A stretch of DNA of 64,000 nt, from assembly GCF_910592395.1 (NCBI RefSeq), contig NC_088313.1:15578437-15642436 (forward strand), written 5' to 3'. Shown piece after piece: positions 32,801 to 45,148 of this stretch; within the stretch, counting starts at the first letter, position 1; every line of letters starts with the position of its first letter. The notes below the pieces were generated by a model. It ran no database searches. It had not been told where the DNA came from and was given only the letters and a program-made list of their open reading frames with translations. Source of the DNA: Lineus longissimus. Lineage: Eukaryota > Nemertea > Pilidiophora > Heteronemertea > Lineidae. A program made the position numbers and the translations under genes.

Positions 32801-35800
32801 GCCAACCATCTATCGATTAACCTTCTCTTGGCATAGCCTAATTTCGGTGAAAAAATCAGACGGCCGAGTGCCTTGTTTTACACTAAGAGGCCCTGTGACT
32901 ACTAGCAAGGCATTGATAACATATTCATACCTGAAATTAATAAAGACTAAAGGCCAAGTCTTTACTTGTTCTCGATCATTCAGAGAGGAAAGTTCTACTT
33001 ACTTTGATTAGCCTTTTGTTTCCAGAGTTTCCCAGTGGGCATACACTCCTCGAAGAATTCCAGCGACATCCTGTAAACATCTTCGCCAAACGATTTCATG
33101 GCTTGGCCAGACAGGGTCTAAAATCAGGAAGAAATGTCAGGTGAGGAATTGATTCTCCAGGGTTTTATGCAAAAGCAAGAACAAGGCATCTCAATTTGAC
33201 ATCTCATTCAAAGTGACGTCTACACACGACTGAAAAAAACACTGTGTCTGTACCCATTATTAATGTCAGGACAAGAAGTTTGAAACCTTGCCACTAAACC
33301 ATGCTGCAATCTCCTCACCTGCAACTGTCCATTTTTATTATTGAGCTGTTGCAAAAGCCGGAGTAGATCAGCCTGGAAGTTGGTGTCGGGAAGGAGGGCA
33401 GTCTTGCTGTGGGGCTCGCACAGAGGTTGTGACATCTGTAGGGCTTTTGTGATCTCATCGGCAAGAAGCTATAAAGAAAACAGTCACTCTACAGATCTGA
33501 AACAGCCCTTTATGAATCATGGTATCATTTATTTATAACTATATGTAGCACTAGCTGCCAATGAAGGTTATCAACAGAATGACATCACACCCCAAACAGC
33601 AAATAACGTAAGATCTTTACTGTAAAGCGACCTTAAACTACAGTCATATTGAGGCCAGTTCCACATACTGCCCATCAAACAAGGAACAAGTTTGCCTACC
33701 AACACAACCATGACTTTTATTTCCAAATTTTCCTGTCCTGGCTGAATTCACTGTTGCAAAATACATGTTCTCACCTTTGCATCACTCTGTATAATCAAAA
33801 GAAAAGATCCCGCCGACCGGGCCGCCATGAACTGATACGATTTGGTCGTACACCAATTTAGAACCAGCTGGGTGGTGGTAATCAGCCGCAGCATCGCCGC
33901 ATGCAGAAGTGGTAGCTGAACCAATTGCATCATCATCAAACTGTTCGGACCAGAATCTGGAAATGTATGATACTTCTCAGTGCATGTAGACTTTCAATAG
34001 AAAACAAGAGCAACGTAAAACATGACACAAGTTAGAGTAGACAGCTAATGATTGGAAAGAAATTCAAGATGAAATTTAAAGCACTCAGACAATTATAGGT
34101 GCTCAAATGTCGGAAAAAAGAGCCAAAAGATTTCACTCTCCACTAAAGTGCTTGTTTTGATAGCACTTTTAGAAAACTTACTTTTTAGCGTGGTCCTATC
34201 ACTGGGGCTCTGTTGCACCATGCTAAGCACGCTAGTCAGGGGTTGGTAGCAGTCCCGTAGTTCTTTACCCGTTCTTGTACAATACTCGTTGTGGATCAGA
34301 GGAATAGGGTAGCACTTGTCAACAGCACCTGATGCCAGTGCTGTGCATATCACTACAAAAACAAAACAAATGCATCTAATTTTTGATCTGACAGATACAT
34401 GTACTTCTAGTTTACAGATTGTACCACATCAAAACATCATTCCTTTATAAAGGAAGTCTATCCACTTCCATTTACTCAGTACTTACTTTACAAACTTTAG
34501 TAACATGCAAGATGAGATGACTAAGTGTGTGTGGATGCCTTGGACAGTAGAGGATGATTTATCCTGGACCAGACGTTAAAAATGTCTTGGGGAATATAAC
34601 GAATAACATGGCATTGGAAATCTTAAGTTTTCCTTGAACAAGTTAAGTTTTCTTTCAGATAAGGCAAGTTTTGACCTGGTATTCGGGGATGACTTACAAA
34701 TAAATGTCTGATAACTTTATTTGGCCTAGCCATGGTAAGATTTTTTTACGAGTCCATTACTTACAACCAATCCCACTACACTATTCATTCACATTATTTT
34801 CATTCACAATATTTCCACTGATCCTTTGATGTGACACATTCCTGTCATTCTAACCTACTTTCTCCCATTATAAATGGAATCTAAAGGACTTATTTAGACA
34901 GGCCAATATCCTAAGATAAAGTAATTTTTCAAGGCCCAGGCTACACTATCGACATGTACCACTGAACGAACAGGAATTACGAAAACATGACCAGGCTTTC
35001 CACAAGCCTATTTTCAGCACACAAAATGTGTTTTTAGGAAATGCTAACTAGCATAATTTGATGCTTTATCAAAGGCAATAAAGCAAAAATTTAATAAAAC
35101 TCATTCAATACTTTCTACTTTTTGTTGAATAAAAAAAAATAGGGCCATTGTGCTCACCAATTTTGTTAAATTCAGCGCCTTAACGACCAAATCATTGCCA
35201 ACTTGCATCCAAAAATACTTCCAACAAAAACATACTTACTTGTATCCCAAGATGCTATGGCAGCATGACCCTGTAGCTTCCTTGTCACCATCAAAATCGA
35301 CGGAACAGCACCAGGTGGGAACAAATCTGAAGACAAAAATGGGAAAGTTGGTTTGTAGGCCACCATATATGAAGACTAGCATATGAGCCTGCAGGTCAGA
35401 TTATAAAGGGGAGATTTTCTGAAGAATGATACTCATTTCATACTTGAGGGCATTCCAATCTTTCAATTTTATCATCCCCAGATTTTATGAGAAATTAGCT
35501 TTGTTTGCATGAGCACTTACGCAATGTGATTTTTATTCATAGGCTGACAAAGAAAGGTACTTTTCAGTTTCATGGCACAGCAAACTATACTCAAACTATT
35601 AAGTGCAGATGGACAAGTTGGCTGGTGGAGCGCAACCTTTTGGTGACCTCGTGGAGACTCCTGCAGATGTGGTGAGGACCATTGCGGGGAGTCGGCCTAG
35701 CAGGCAGAGCAACCGCCATCATGCAAGGTAAATAAGGGAAAAAGAAGTTGCTAAAAAAAGGGTTATCTTGACGATTTCCAGTTACTGTAAGCCTTGTTGA

Positions 35801-37552
35801 CATGATGAATATTACGCCAAAAATGATGTTGTTTTGAACAAACAAACCTAGGTAGCATTTCTCACCTTTGACTGACGTCTGCTTCATCATCTGCACGACC
35901 ATGAGGATGACCGTAGACGGACACTGGTGGATGTGGCCGACCTGCTGCTCTCCCATATTCCCATCGCCCCATGTGTGATGGAAGAAGAAATCGAACAGAA
36001 AGTTACTGAAACATTGCCACAACGTGTCCATGTAGCGATTCAACAACTGTGCCTTGACATTCGTGTCTGCAGTGTCACCCCAAGAAACTGATTTCCTTTT
36101 CGACGGGTCCTTTTGATTATTTACAGTTGGATCGCTCCCTCCGCTACGCAGGTGTGGTTTTTTCTTCGGCGAATGTTCTGATCCTTTGCTTGCACTCCTT
36201 CGAAGGAGATTCGTACACTGACAGACGGCGGATAAAAATCCAACGGCAAAGTCATGCTCGCGTTGCATGAAGTGCAAGAGAGGAGAAGAGTGTGAGGTTG
36301 AAAGATTAGGGGCTTCAGTGCTACCCACTTTTAAGAGGGAACTGCTCAGACTAGCTTGGCTACCCGTAGCACTGTGGTAATCACTCGTATCCGATTTGCC
36401 ATGTAGATTCGACCGGTTCATTTCTTCACCAATGAAACCGGCCCATGGGTACTCCTGGATTTTCCAGACTTTTAGCTTGTTCAGAAGTTCTTCACTCATG
36501 GTGAAGAAATCACGGGTCAGTGTCGCTGCATATTTGGAACGTTCGTTTGCAATAGTATTGAGAATGCGAGTAAATGGCACAGCTTTCACACTTTCCAAGC
36601 GTACGCCAAGGTTATTACTATGGAAGGGGTGCCAGTTCTGTTTCGTCACAGAGGTCGGAAAACGGTGGCGGCCGCGCAAGAAATCTAGACGGCTGAATGT
36701 CTCGTAGGGGCACGTGACATGTGTGGAACGTATAAAAGATATGATGGAGTTGAATTCCTCAATCCCTCGCGTTATACTCCACAAGCACTCATGCGATATC
36801 GAGTCTTGATCTAGATGCGCAAACACTTGCAAGCCAATGCGTATCAATTTGTCAATCAACCAAAGAGCCTTGTCACGCAATTTCGTCAAAGTCACGCGAA
36901 CAAAATCTAACTCGTGGCACAGACTTGGTAAATGGGCGCTCAACCACCGTTCAGTGTGTATACGCTGTTTCACAGAATTCCAATGGTATATATGAACACG
37001 TAAATCCTCACATATACAGCTTAAGTATTCCAGATTTGTCGACGGTGGATCAGCCTCTTGATCATTGTGAACTATTGCATGCCATGTTGTGTACTCCTGA
37101 CTGACCAAACCTTCCACTTCATCCACAAACAGAGAGAGCGCATGAATTCGACTGGTGTAGTCTCGGACCAGCTGTACTCTAGCCCTCCCCTCAAGCAACT
37201 TCCGCAATTGGGAATAACTCTTACTCAAGCTGATACTTCTTTGGCAATGAGTGAAACTTGCACCATAGGTGCGATTCCGCATGCAAACATGTGCCTTTGG
37301 GTTCAAAACGCGAAAGCTTTTTCCAAGCGTTTTGGCTGCATCACAGGCATCTTCTGGCTCGAAACATAAGCAGAGCTGCTGCCGAGCGGACGACTGCCTA
37401 GACGCGACGATGATGTCATCATTGTCAGAGGCTGTGTCTGTGCTGTCGAAGTTGTCACTGTCTCCTGTGTCGGGTGGTTCATCACTGTCAACTGATTGTC
37501 CCTTGCCGATGGTCTGAAGGCGGGGGAGACGTCCATACATACGACCAGCCAT
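29834..37552 (-). CDS. CCDC142: CCDC142 orthologue (coiled-coil domain-containing protein 142)
   Basis: Complete nine-coding-exon model (minus strand, in order): 37552-35866, 35326-35240, 34352-34182, 33956-33775, 33468-33319, 33117-33003, 31408-31231, 30859-30660, 30054-29834. Every junction is GT-AG, phases agree throughout and the total is 2991 bp, giving 996 residues. The ATG lies 20 bp after a further acceptor (TATTTTCAG, exon start 37572), so a non-coding 5' exon lies upstream. The identification rests on the C-terminal third: SFLLIIQSDAK-LLADEITKAL, VQQALDRILEPVVDGV, EAWTSFILKEKIKF, QSILALDILKYLNGAVLLLK and the end EDWLALRVHGGSRNWKFSSC. These match the order and wording of vertebrate CCDC142 (for example VLEPVLQGL, LLCLLQQP, AWLALRQH). 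The N-terminal half (Ser/Asp-rich start, then helical) is more divergent. The family is conserved in animals and its biochemical role is not established. It is longer than human CCDC142 (about 750 residues). Confidence 0.93.
30129..30310. mobile_element. Tc1/mariner-pogo-type MITE in CCDC142 intron 8
   Basis: TA-flanked element with inverted ends: ACAGTAGAACCTCTCTATTA then AGGACA on the left, and the complement of TACAGTGGAACCTCTGTTAG then CGGACA on the right. Internally the GTCCTTAATAGAGAGGTGTC word is reiterated in alternating forms. CAGTRGAACCTCT ends with TA duplication are typical of mariner/pogo-related MITEs. It lies wholly inside the intron between 30054 and 30660. Confidence 0.8.
35552..35727 (+). 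other. Antisense exon-like segment inside CCDC142 intron 1
   Basis: On the plus strand a start codon right after an acceptor-like AAGTGCAG opens a 40-codon frame (MDKLAGGAQPFGDLVETPAD, then VVRTIAGSRPSRQSNRHHAR) that ends at a donor-like CAAG|GTAAAT. On the minus strand the same DNA offers an alternative acceptor (CCTGCTAG) that would extend CCDC142 exon 1 by a short tail ending in LSICT and a stop. Neither is supported by homology. The segment has non-random, higher-GC composition compared with the surrounding intron. Confidence 0.2.
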
Positions 37553-37572
37553 TCTTCATCAAAGTAACCGAA

Positions 37573-38599
37573 CTGAAAATAGACAAGACGAAGACTGGAT
37601 ATTAAGATTAGCATGTTTTTCTTAACTTTCCCTTCTCAAAATGTAGACATTAAGATACATGAAACGAATACATTTTTAAACATGGTCTTGCATGTTTAAG
37701 GGACCTTTTCATAAACGCTGTTGGTATTGACTGTCTCAACAAACACTGCTGTTTGGAGCTGTCCAAATTTTTTAGTTCCAACATCATTGTGTTTGGTGCC
37801 ACAACAACATACCTAGAGTCCGTCTCAATTCCTTTCCCAATCCCAATACAGAACACAAACGGTACCAGAAGAATAAAATGGTACTGTAAATACTGACATA
37901 CTGATAAAACATGCATGAAAGGACATTACGGCAAAAATCAATAGCAACTATCATCTGCACCCAGATGGACTGGCCCTGGATGAATAATTTAGTTACATAA
38001 CGGCCGGTAGAACAGAGATTTCCCTATGCTAAGAGCCATGAGCCACGTAAGTCAGTGATTTATAAGTGATGATTTAGAAGGTCGCTATCCAGGGCTGCTA
38101 GTCAATTACGTTTTTCTTAAAACCCTTTGTCTTTTGAGATTGCAGAACATATTGATTAGTGGCAACTACGGTTACAACAACACGACATGCAATAAATGTA
38201 ATTGAATTGTGACTAGATATGTCATCACAAAATGAGGGGAGGGGGTTACTTATGATATGGACATGTACATGTACATCGTTTTGAATGCTTCATACAAAAT
38301 CATGTAATAACAAGAAATTCCACTGGTGGTTTCCATGCATTGGAAATTTTGGCCGATGCGAGCGTGTTTTAGAAGCAGTGACTGTATTCAATGGTGACCA
38401 AGTTGCTAGGAAAGATGTGAGAGCCGTTTTGATTAGTGGATTTACCCCCAACCCGCAAATTAGCCTTGAGTAATGTCTGGGAGTGGAGAAGCATACAACT
38501 TGCTCTGGTTTTTCGAGGATGGTAACTGTACTGTGGGTTTTTTCTAGAGATTGCATCGTGAAGCTCATCATACGCTACCGGTATACAATGGATGATAGA
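37573..38599. other. 5' flank of CCDC142
   Basis: Contains the intron upstream of the first coding exon of CCDC142 and probably its non-coding 5' exon and promoter, which I could not place. A weak inverted pair (GGCCCTGGAT near 37972 and ATCCAGGGCTG near 38086) may bound a small old MITE. Nothing coding was seen. Confidence 0.4.
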
Positions 38600-38761
38600 C
38601 CCTTTTACACCAGGCGGAGGAAGCCACTGGTGGCCCAGACAAACCTAGGCACAATGAACAAAAGAACATGTGATGATGTGGTGTGCGACCTGACCATGCG
38701 GTCTTTTGTTTGCTGCTTGTTTGTTGTGGCCAGCAGTGGCTTCCTCGGCCTGGTGCAAGGG
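38600..38761. mobile_element. Foldback element
   Basis: The arms are about 65 bp each. CCCTTTTACACCAGGCGGAG then GAAGCCACTGGTGGCC and ACAAAAGA on the left match the complement of TCTTTTGTTTGCTG, GGCCAGCAGTGGCTTCCTCG and GCCTGGTGCAAGGG on the right, with a loop of about 30 bp. The 154-codon plus-strand frame that crosses it (38483-38947) is therefore mostly repeat sequence and is not called as a gene. Confidence 0.75.
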
Positions 38762-39778
38762 CCTCTATTCAAGATAAGTTCACTTCTCTTGGCTTGCTCA
38801 TTGCTGGCTAATATAGTCATACTCATAGACATGTCAATACCGACAAGGCCTAGTCATAGTGATATAAAAAATTTAAACACAGACCTTACACTTACAGTAC
38901 ACACCAACATTACTGACTGTTCACTTATTTATCTAGACAATCAATGAATGAAGACATGAACAGGTGATGAAAGAAGATTGACAGCAAATGTCAAAACCTT
39001 TTGATTTTTATATACACTGGCCGCTGCAAGTGCAATGCATACAGAAAATGTACTACAGCTGACGTGACCGAGTCGTCACAGTACCAGGTTATCTTTTTTC
39101 TAACACGATTTTCCCTTTAATCCTGAACGATTTGGAATGTAACAGATATTTCGTACTTACCTCAATTATTTTACAAATACTACATGTCTTCCATTGTGAG
39201 ATTCAATCAGTGGTTAAGGAGAAATTCAGTGTTTTGGCAACATCATTTTGACAGCTCACTCATGTGCCGCCATGTTGCCAATAAACAATATCCCAGGATG
39301 CAAATTATTCGTAAATCACATGACCTGAAAATGGCTGCGGTGAATGTGCAACTTCCCTAAAGTTCCAATGTCCACCAATTTTGTGGGGAAAGTATTTTTT
39401 CTATTCTTAGATCCAAGTCGGGAATAATGTGACCTGAGCGCCGCTATCGGGGCTGATATAAACCAAGTTTTTTGGCGGGAATAATTTGAACTGCATGGGA
39501 GTAATGCCGTGAGAATTTGCACTGTATATATAAGGGTCCTGTTATGTAAGTAAGTTCGGATAACGATAAGCTGTGATCTAACGGTCGTTAGTACCATGTT
39601 TGGGGTTCACGGAATAACTCGTCCCCCAGCCCCCCCCCTTAAAAGGGGGGGGGGGGGATTTCCACCCAAAACTGGGGAATTTTTTAATTTTAAGTAATGG
39701 CTTAGTTCCACTTTTTTAGCTCAGATGGCGCCAGCTGGGGTCCTGTCAAAATCATCGATGAGGATACTCACCAAACTC
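38762..39778. other. Intergenic, with TATA-like box and G/C hairpin
   Basis: No gene was recognised. TATATATAAGGG at about 39525 (+) resembles a TATA box. A C9-then-G13 inverted run (39630-39657) forms a G/C hairpin. Confidence 0.35.
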
Positions 39779-39874
39779 TACAGGGTGGCCCAGAAAGGTT
39801 TTCCCTTGCACAATAGAATTCTATTGTGTACGGTATCTATTGTGTGAGGGGAAATAATTCTGGGCCACCCTGTA
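39779..39874. mobile_element. Mariner-like MITE, 96 bp
   Basis: TA-flanked with inverted ends CAGGGTGGCCCAGAAAGGTT and the complement (TTCTGGGCCACCCTG). A central CAATAGAATTCTATTG palindrome leaves almost no loop. A further CTACAGGGTGG word at about 40143 suggests a related terminus nearby. No coding capacity. Confidence 0.85.
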
Positions 39875-40886
39875 GTACATGAACTTGTCACCCTGTTCAA
39901 AGAACGAGGACCTTTCTGTTTTCCACCGCAACGGGCCTACTGTCGCTCTATATTGTTACATGCAGAAATGACTTTCGGCCAAAGAGAGTGCACCATATCT
40001 CTTATGGATGTGCCCTCCCCTTCATAGCTCGCCATGTTGTCAGCGAGTGTACCAAGTCTTTGTTGGATGTGCCATGCCCCTTCACTATGCGTACTCTGTC
40101 TGATCTAGATGTGTACTCTCCCAGCGTAGTGCACCATGTTTCTACAGGGTGGACCTTGTCTCCACCTTATTGACTACTTAATGAGTGTTCCAAATGAAAA
40201 GTAGCTGTAAACTATTATGATAGGTTTTCATGGATATATCATATTACCGAAAAATCTCTACGGGTCCATCGTTATCTAAAGCTCGCAAAAACTATAATTC
40301 ATCATGTGACATATCGTTATAGGCCGACCTACACGGACACATGACATGATAATGTATTACTGCCACTTTCAGTAGGTTTATTGGTAACAATTGACATTGA
40401 CTTTTCGTCTTCAAAAACCGTATCTTATTGTCATTGCCTGCTTTTATTGGATAAAACCTTCTCTGTCACTTGGATGCGGTGCAAATGGTGAGTATTATGA
40501 AAAGTAGGCTTGAGATTTCGCGATCTTATGATTCGTCTTCGGAAGGAACAACCTATTCATGGCTCGCCTGTCGGATAACCTTTAAGTTCCGGCAAAACAT
40601 GCACAACTAAGAATTACAATTTTGAATTTGAAACTTATTTTGGTGGATATGCAACTACCATCGATCTTATCGGTGTATTGCTGTTCCGTATAAACAAGCA
40701 TACATTGTTATTAGGCGTTTATATATATGTCATAGACAGGTCAATCGACAAACATGATAAAAACATGACAAAGTTCGACAACATTTTAGGGCACACATAG
40801 CTGTCAGATAAAAAAAGACCCATGATTAGTGGAATGCCTGTATGCGTAAACTCCCTTTCGTAGTACATGTACTTCATTCCTTGCAG
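39875..40886. other. 5' region of the four-TM gene, no separate gene recognised
   Basis: Contains short near-repeats of ATGTGCC(C/A)T(C/G)CCCCTTCA (about 40008-40083) and an AT-rich stretch. It ends at an acceptor-like CCTTGCAG (40886) that precedes the four-TM coding exon, so a 5' non-coding exon and promoter of that gene are probably here. Confidence 0.35.
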
Positions 40887-40915
40887 GTTTCCATCTGAGC
40901 AGACTGTCTTGAGCC

Positions 40916-41575
40916 ATGTTTGTCACAACCGATACAATCGGTAGGATCAGCTCGAACATCAACAAAAGCAAGATCATATCAACTGCAATCACTTTCATAT
41001 CCTGTATTCTCTATCTTCTCGTCCTGTTGAGGTTCACAGTGAAAGAATTCGCAAATCCCAAGGACAATAGTACTGCGGCTTGCTGGGACTGGTCCCTGTC
41101 CCCGACGTATCATGGCTCTGTTTGTCCATACGTGTTCCTTTTTGCTGCCACTATGATAACTGCTTGTACACTAACGTTCAAAATTTGTGGTCACATCTCC
41201 GACTGTAACCCACGATGCTGCAGGCGAAACTGGCCAACATGTCTGCCTTATTCAGCTCGAATAGCACTGTTCCTCAGTAACGTTGTCTCCTTGACGCTGA
41301 CTGGCGTCTTTTTAGCATTCATTTTAGTAGATAGCAGTATGATCAGACTAATGCCAGAACTTACAGGCATGATCATGGACGGGACAGAACAAGCTATTTG
41401 GTTTAGTCTTCTATGTGTAGGCATCGCTACGAACTTTATTGCACTGCTGATGAGTGGACATGACACATTCGAGGACAGGAGGCCGATTCTGGTGGAGGAT
41501 TCGACGGATGAAGAGGGTTTCTTATATCGGGCTGTTGATGCTCAAAGGGACTATGGTAGTGTCCGGTGTAATTAG
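40916..41575 (+). CDS. Unrecognised four-transmembrane protein
   Basis: An uninterrupted 219-codon frame, ATG 40916 to TAG 41575. The ATG lies 29 bp after an acceptor-like TTGCAG, consistent with a spliced 5' UTR and a single coding exon. There are four hydrophobic segments at about residues 20-40, 70-92, 114-138 and 161-180. The first loop carries NST (51-53) and a CWDW block, followed by Cys70 at the start of the second helix. The loop between helices 2 and 3 is Cys- and Arg-rich (CNPRCCRRNWPTC, 97-109) and could be palmitoylated if cytosolic. The tail is acidic (EDSTDEEGF). The topology with both ends inside is that of a tetraspan protein such as the MARVEL, claudin-like or TMEM179-like groups, but I see no diagnostic claudin W-GLW-C-C or tetraspanin CCG motif. 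The length of the open frame and the clean helices make it very likely to be a real gene; the family is unassigned. Confidence 0.75.
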   Translation: MFVTTDTIGRISSNINKSKIISTAITFISCILYLLVLLRFTVKEFANPKDNSTAACWDWSLSPTYHGSVCPYVFLFAATMITACTLTFKICGHISDCNPRCCRRNWPTCLPYSARIALFLSNVVSLTLTGVFLAFILVDSSMIRLMPELTGMIMDGTEQAIWFSLLCVGIATNFIALLMSGHDTFEDRRPILVEDSTDEEGFLYRAVDAQRDYGSVRCN

Positions 41576-44500
41576 AGTCGTGGTGAGGATATAGGCCTGC
41601 TGCTTAGCACATTTATTATCGATGTAACAATGTAACAGATGAAAACAAAACCCGGGTCCTTATTTCTTATATATATTTCGAGTAAGGCAGTTTGACCTTC
41701 GTGATGAAAATGTAACTTTTTTGCATGAACTATGTGCTGTGAGATAAAAGATTTTGTAAAGCACCTTACAGAGAGAAAAAAACCCAGTTCAAACCTGAGA
41801 CAAAGTGAGGTGTTTTATGGACAATTAAAACAGAGATTGGCGACTCCATGTAACTTTTTTGGACCATCTGGCTCCGGCCTAGAGCCTTCACTTCATAAAA
41901 TTAAAAAGAAAAGACGGTACGAAAGGGTTAAGGACAATTAATTACCACAAGACGCAAGTGCGATGTGACGTGTTGTATAATTCACATCTCAAAATGCCGT
42001 GTCACGTTCAAATTAACCGTGCTTGTCTCTAACGACACACTGGCGGCCTTAAATAGACCTTAGGTAGATTTTGGGTGAAACCATCCATAAAGACGTTGCA
42101 TTACACATGCATTTATAAAGAGAGGGATTGTTTAAATGAGCAAATGACGACGTGACTTGCGTACGCCTCGCCCGAAACTCGGCTCTAGCCCAGCCTAACT
42201 TTGACGTCTATCTCTGCGTATTACCGTGTGGTATCACGTATATGATCCTGTCCTTTTCAGATGAAACATCTCTGTATCCTTAATTCATTGACTCATTCAT
42301 TACTGTGGTGTTCATTCATGGATTAGGATTCCAATACGCCAAGCTGAGACAGTAGACGGAGTTCACGGCAACTGCAAATAATGTAACCTATCATCGTACG
42401 GAAAGTGAAAACTGCTCACCATCTAAAAAGTCAATTAAAGAGGTTTTAAAATACATGTAGAAAGAATATCGTTTTTGATATCGACACTCGGCCGTTTAGT
42501 ATATTGTCCGAAAACAGCTCTTTTCCCACTGCCCGCATATTTGTTAAACGGACCCAATTTTCTGGCCACGTGATTTTCTTAACTTGGCCAATTGCCCACA
42601 AGAATATATAATGATTATATGTGGATTCCCGATGATTGAATCATTTTCTACTTGCTGCGACTGGCAGATGTGATCCCCATCAGCCAGCTATTAATAATAG
42701 TAAGTTTCCCTGTAATTTCACAAGCCTGAATCTAATGTCAAAATACTTCATTGTCAGTAGGACGTATTTTCGAGTGACAGCAAGCATGGATTAAGAGATG
42801 CTTGGTGTCGGGGATAGCAAACTCATTGACAAACAGGACACGCCACAATCCTCCTCCTCTTTCTACTAATTACTTAATGAATACCAAGCTCATTCAACCC
42901 CGATGTAGACACAATAAAAAGCGCTCATGGGGCAATAATGCCACGTAACCTTTCCTGCAAGCTATCAGTGTCCCACATGAAACAGACCCCCAGGAATAAC
43001 AGTCTATCAATTTCTTGACCATCCTTGATTTGGTGTCGAGAGCTGCAGATTTACATTGCAAGGCTGCTGCGGTTGCGTAAGTGACTCACGGAGGACACAC
43101 CCACCTTTAACTCATTCTCTGGCCCGTTTATCGTGCAGCAGCATAACGCCGGGCCGCCAAGGTATGCAGAGTTAGGGCCATAGTCAGTGTTGTGTTTGAC
43201 TCGGCGCCACTCTTAGCTTTAGCAACTCATACCCCTTAGTTAAACAGTTTTGATGTACGGTGAAAAGTTGATCCGATATCCCTGTTGACGTATTCGTGTA
43301 TAAATATACTCCTGCCAATGGTCTCCCTTTCAGGAAATCGACGTACACTTCGCACGTATCACGTGCCCGAGTGTCCAGCATCCCTCTAGTAAGTAGATGA
43401 TAAAAAAGTTAGCGGCGATTTAAGACTGTACATGATGTAAAGGATTAAGTATTTGTGACATCTGATTCTGACCAATGCGTTGGTTCAGGGGTGTTAACTC
43501 GATGAGCCTGATAGTTTTCTTTGGCACAATTATACCCTCTCCCGCTCCATGAGTATAGCCTATCCTCGTCCATCAATGTTGCCATGGAACGTAATTGTCG
43601 CCGCGTCGAATTACCCAACGCAAAGAACGCGAAAGAAACTCCACTTCCCGCGTCCCCGATGGCGAAAACTTCACTCGTGATCTTGGAGTTACTTTCTTTC
43701 CATCTCCGATATATGTGCCGCGTGTTGCCAAGCATGCCTGCCTGCCTTTTCGGCTTAACTCCGGTGTGATAAGTGCTATGAACAGTAAGAGGCAAGTATC
43801 CTAGAAATCGGACTTGTCGCAATAGTGATTTCTTGCTATCGTCGCGACTTTCTACTATACTATGCCAGTCTCCTGGCGTAGCAGAAAGTAGCGGCGATCT
43901 AAGACGGTTCGTTAGTCGCACTAAGAAATCGACAGGGAGAGGTCTTGTATGTTCGGGGTCCGCTACTTACGCTTTTTCCTTTGAAAGTATAGACTAGAGA
44001 TAAGGCTATTAGAAAGTTCAGAGTGATAATTGTGGCTGTATGGATATCAGCAACTTATTTCCCTTGCGTAACACCCTCAATAATACATGCAGTTGCTTTG
44101 CTTAGTGCCAAAATACGGATTAGTTTTCGATTGAAGTTCTTTTGACACTCAACATGCCCATTGGTATAACACAGACGGAATTAGACGGTGCCTTATATTT
44201 TAAGTTTTGATTGGAGAGATTCTCTGCACCTACAGATGGTTTATATTTATGTCATCGTTCGATATTGCCATCTATCGTTGATACCATTTTTCACAATGAT
44301 ATATAAATGAGACAGTAGTTCATCCGAGCTCCAGACAACATCGATTGCACAGCCTATAATAGAAACAGTGACTTTCATGACGAAAGGCCAGGCTATAAAA
44401 ACAATTATCAGATACCTGTGTGCGATCGATATAAACCAGAAGAGCGCATTTCGTGTAGCATCATATGCTGCGCACACCCTGTTAACCGACTTTCCCGCTC

Positions 44501-45148
44501 TCAAGATTATTGATTGATTATCCAAGCAGCAACAAAAGGAGAAAAAGTTGTTCGATTTCTCCACAGATCTGTTTCGACTTTTTGCACGCGATATAAAAAT
44601 ACCAAGATCTTAATTGGCGGGAAGCTGCATATATCCGTAAAGCTCGTCCCCAGTTCCTTAGTCCGCAAACGCGCGCGCCTCTGCATGCGTTGCTACGGTG
44701 CTATACTTTACGGCGTTCACTATATGAGGAGGAGTTGACAGGAGTCAGTAATTTACGTTGCCCAAAAGGAGATCTAACTATACCTGGATAAGGGTTAGCG
44801 TCTTGCATGATATCAGCCAAGGTGCAGTTCACAATACCTCGGGAGTTTTTCGAATTTTGCATTTCGGAGTTCAGCGCCATTTGAGGTATTGCGCACTCAC
44901 AAAGGAAGATTTGCGGATTATAAAAAAAACTTACGAAAACAGTTGTTAGCCAATCGATACTGCATCACACTGCAGGGAAGCATCAGTTTGTTTTGAAACA
45001 CCCTTCTAACTTCTACTGAAGATTCATTTCTGTTTTTGCGCGAAAGGATTCGCAGCGTGCACTCCGGAAATTCAAGTTCAGACGCTCGAACTTTGCAGGA
45101 AAAGTGACATTTGTTTACGAAGAGGAATTGACGCCATCTTTGATTGAA
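41576..45148. other. Intergenic, no gene recognised
   Basis: Contains the presumed 3' UTR of the four-TM gene. A minus-strand frame of 158 codons (43445-43921) is the longest, but its translation is unfamiliar and is flanked by a short direct repeat (TAGCGGCGATTTAAGAC at about 43412 and TAGCGGCGATCTAAGAC at about 43887) that suggests repetitive DNA. The last kilobase should hold the promoter of the two-module gene whose proposed first exon begins at 45149. Confidence 0.4.

Noticed and set aside
35591-35865. C-terminal part of the 653-codon minus-strand frame after position 35866
   Set aside because: A consensus donor (AAAG|GTGAGA) at 35866/35865 joins in phase to the exon at 35326, which matches CCDC142. 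The rest is intron read-through.
37966-38106. Possible MITE bounded by GGCCCTGGAT words
   Set aside because: The inverted match is only about 12-17 bp with mismatches and no target duplication is clear.
38483-38947. 154-codon plus-strand frame with a hydrophobic segment
   Set aside because: Most of it falls on the two arms of a foldback element, so the frame is incidental.
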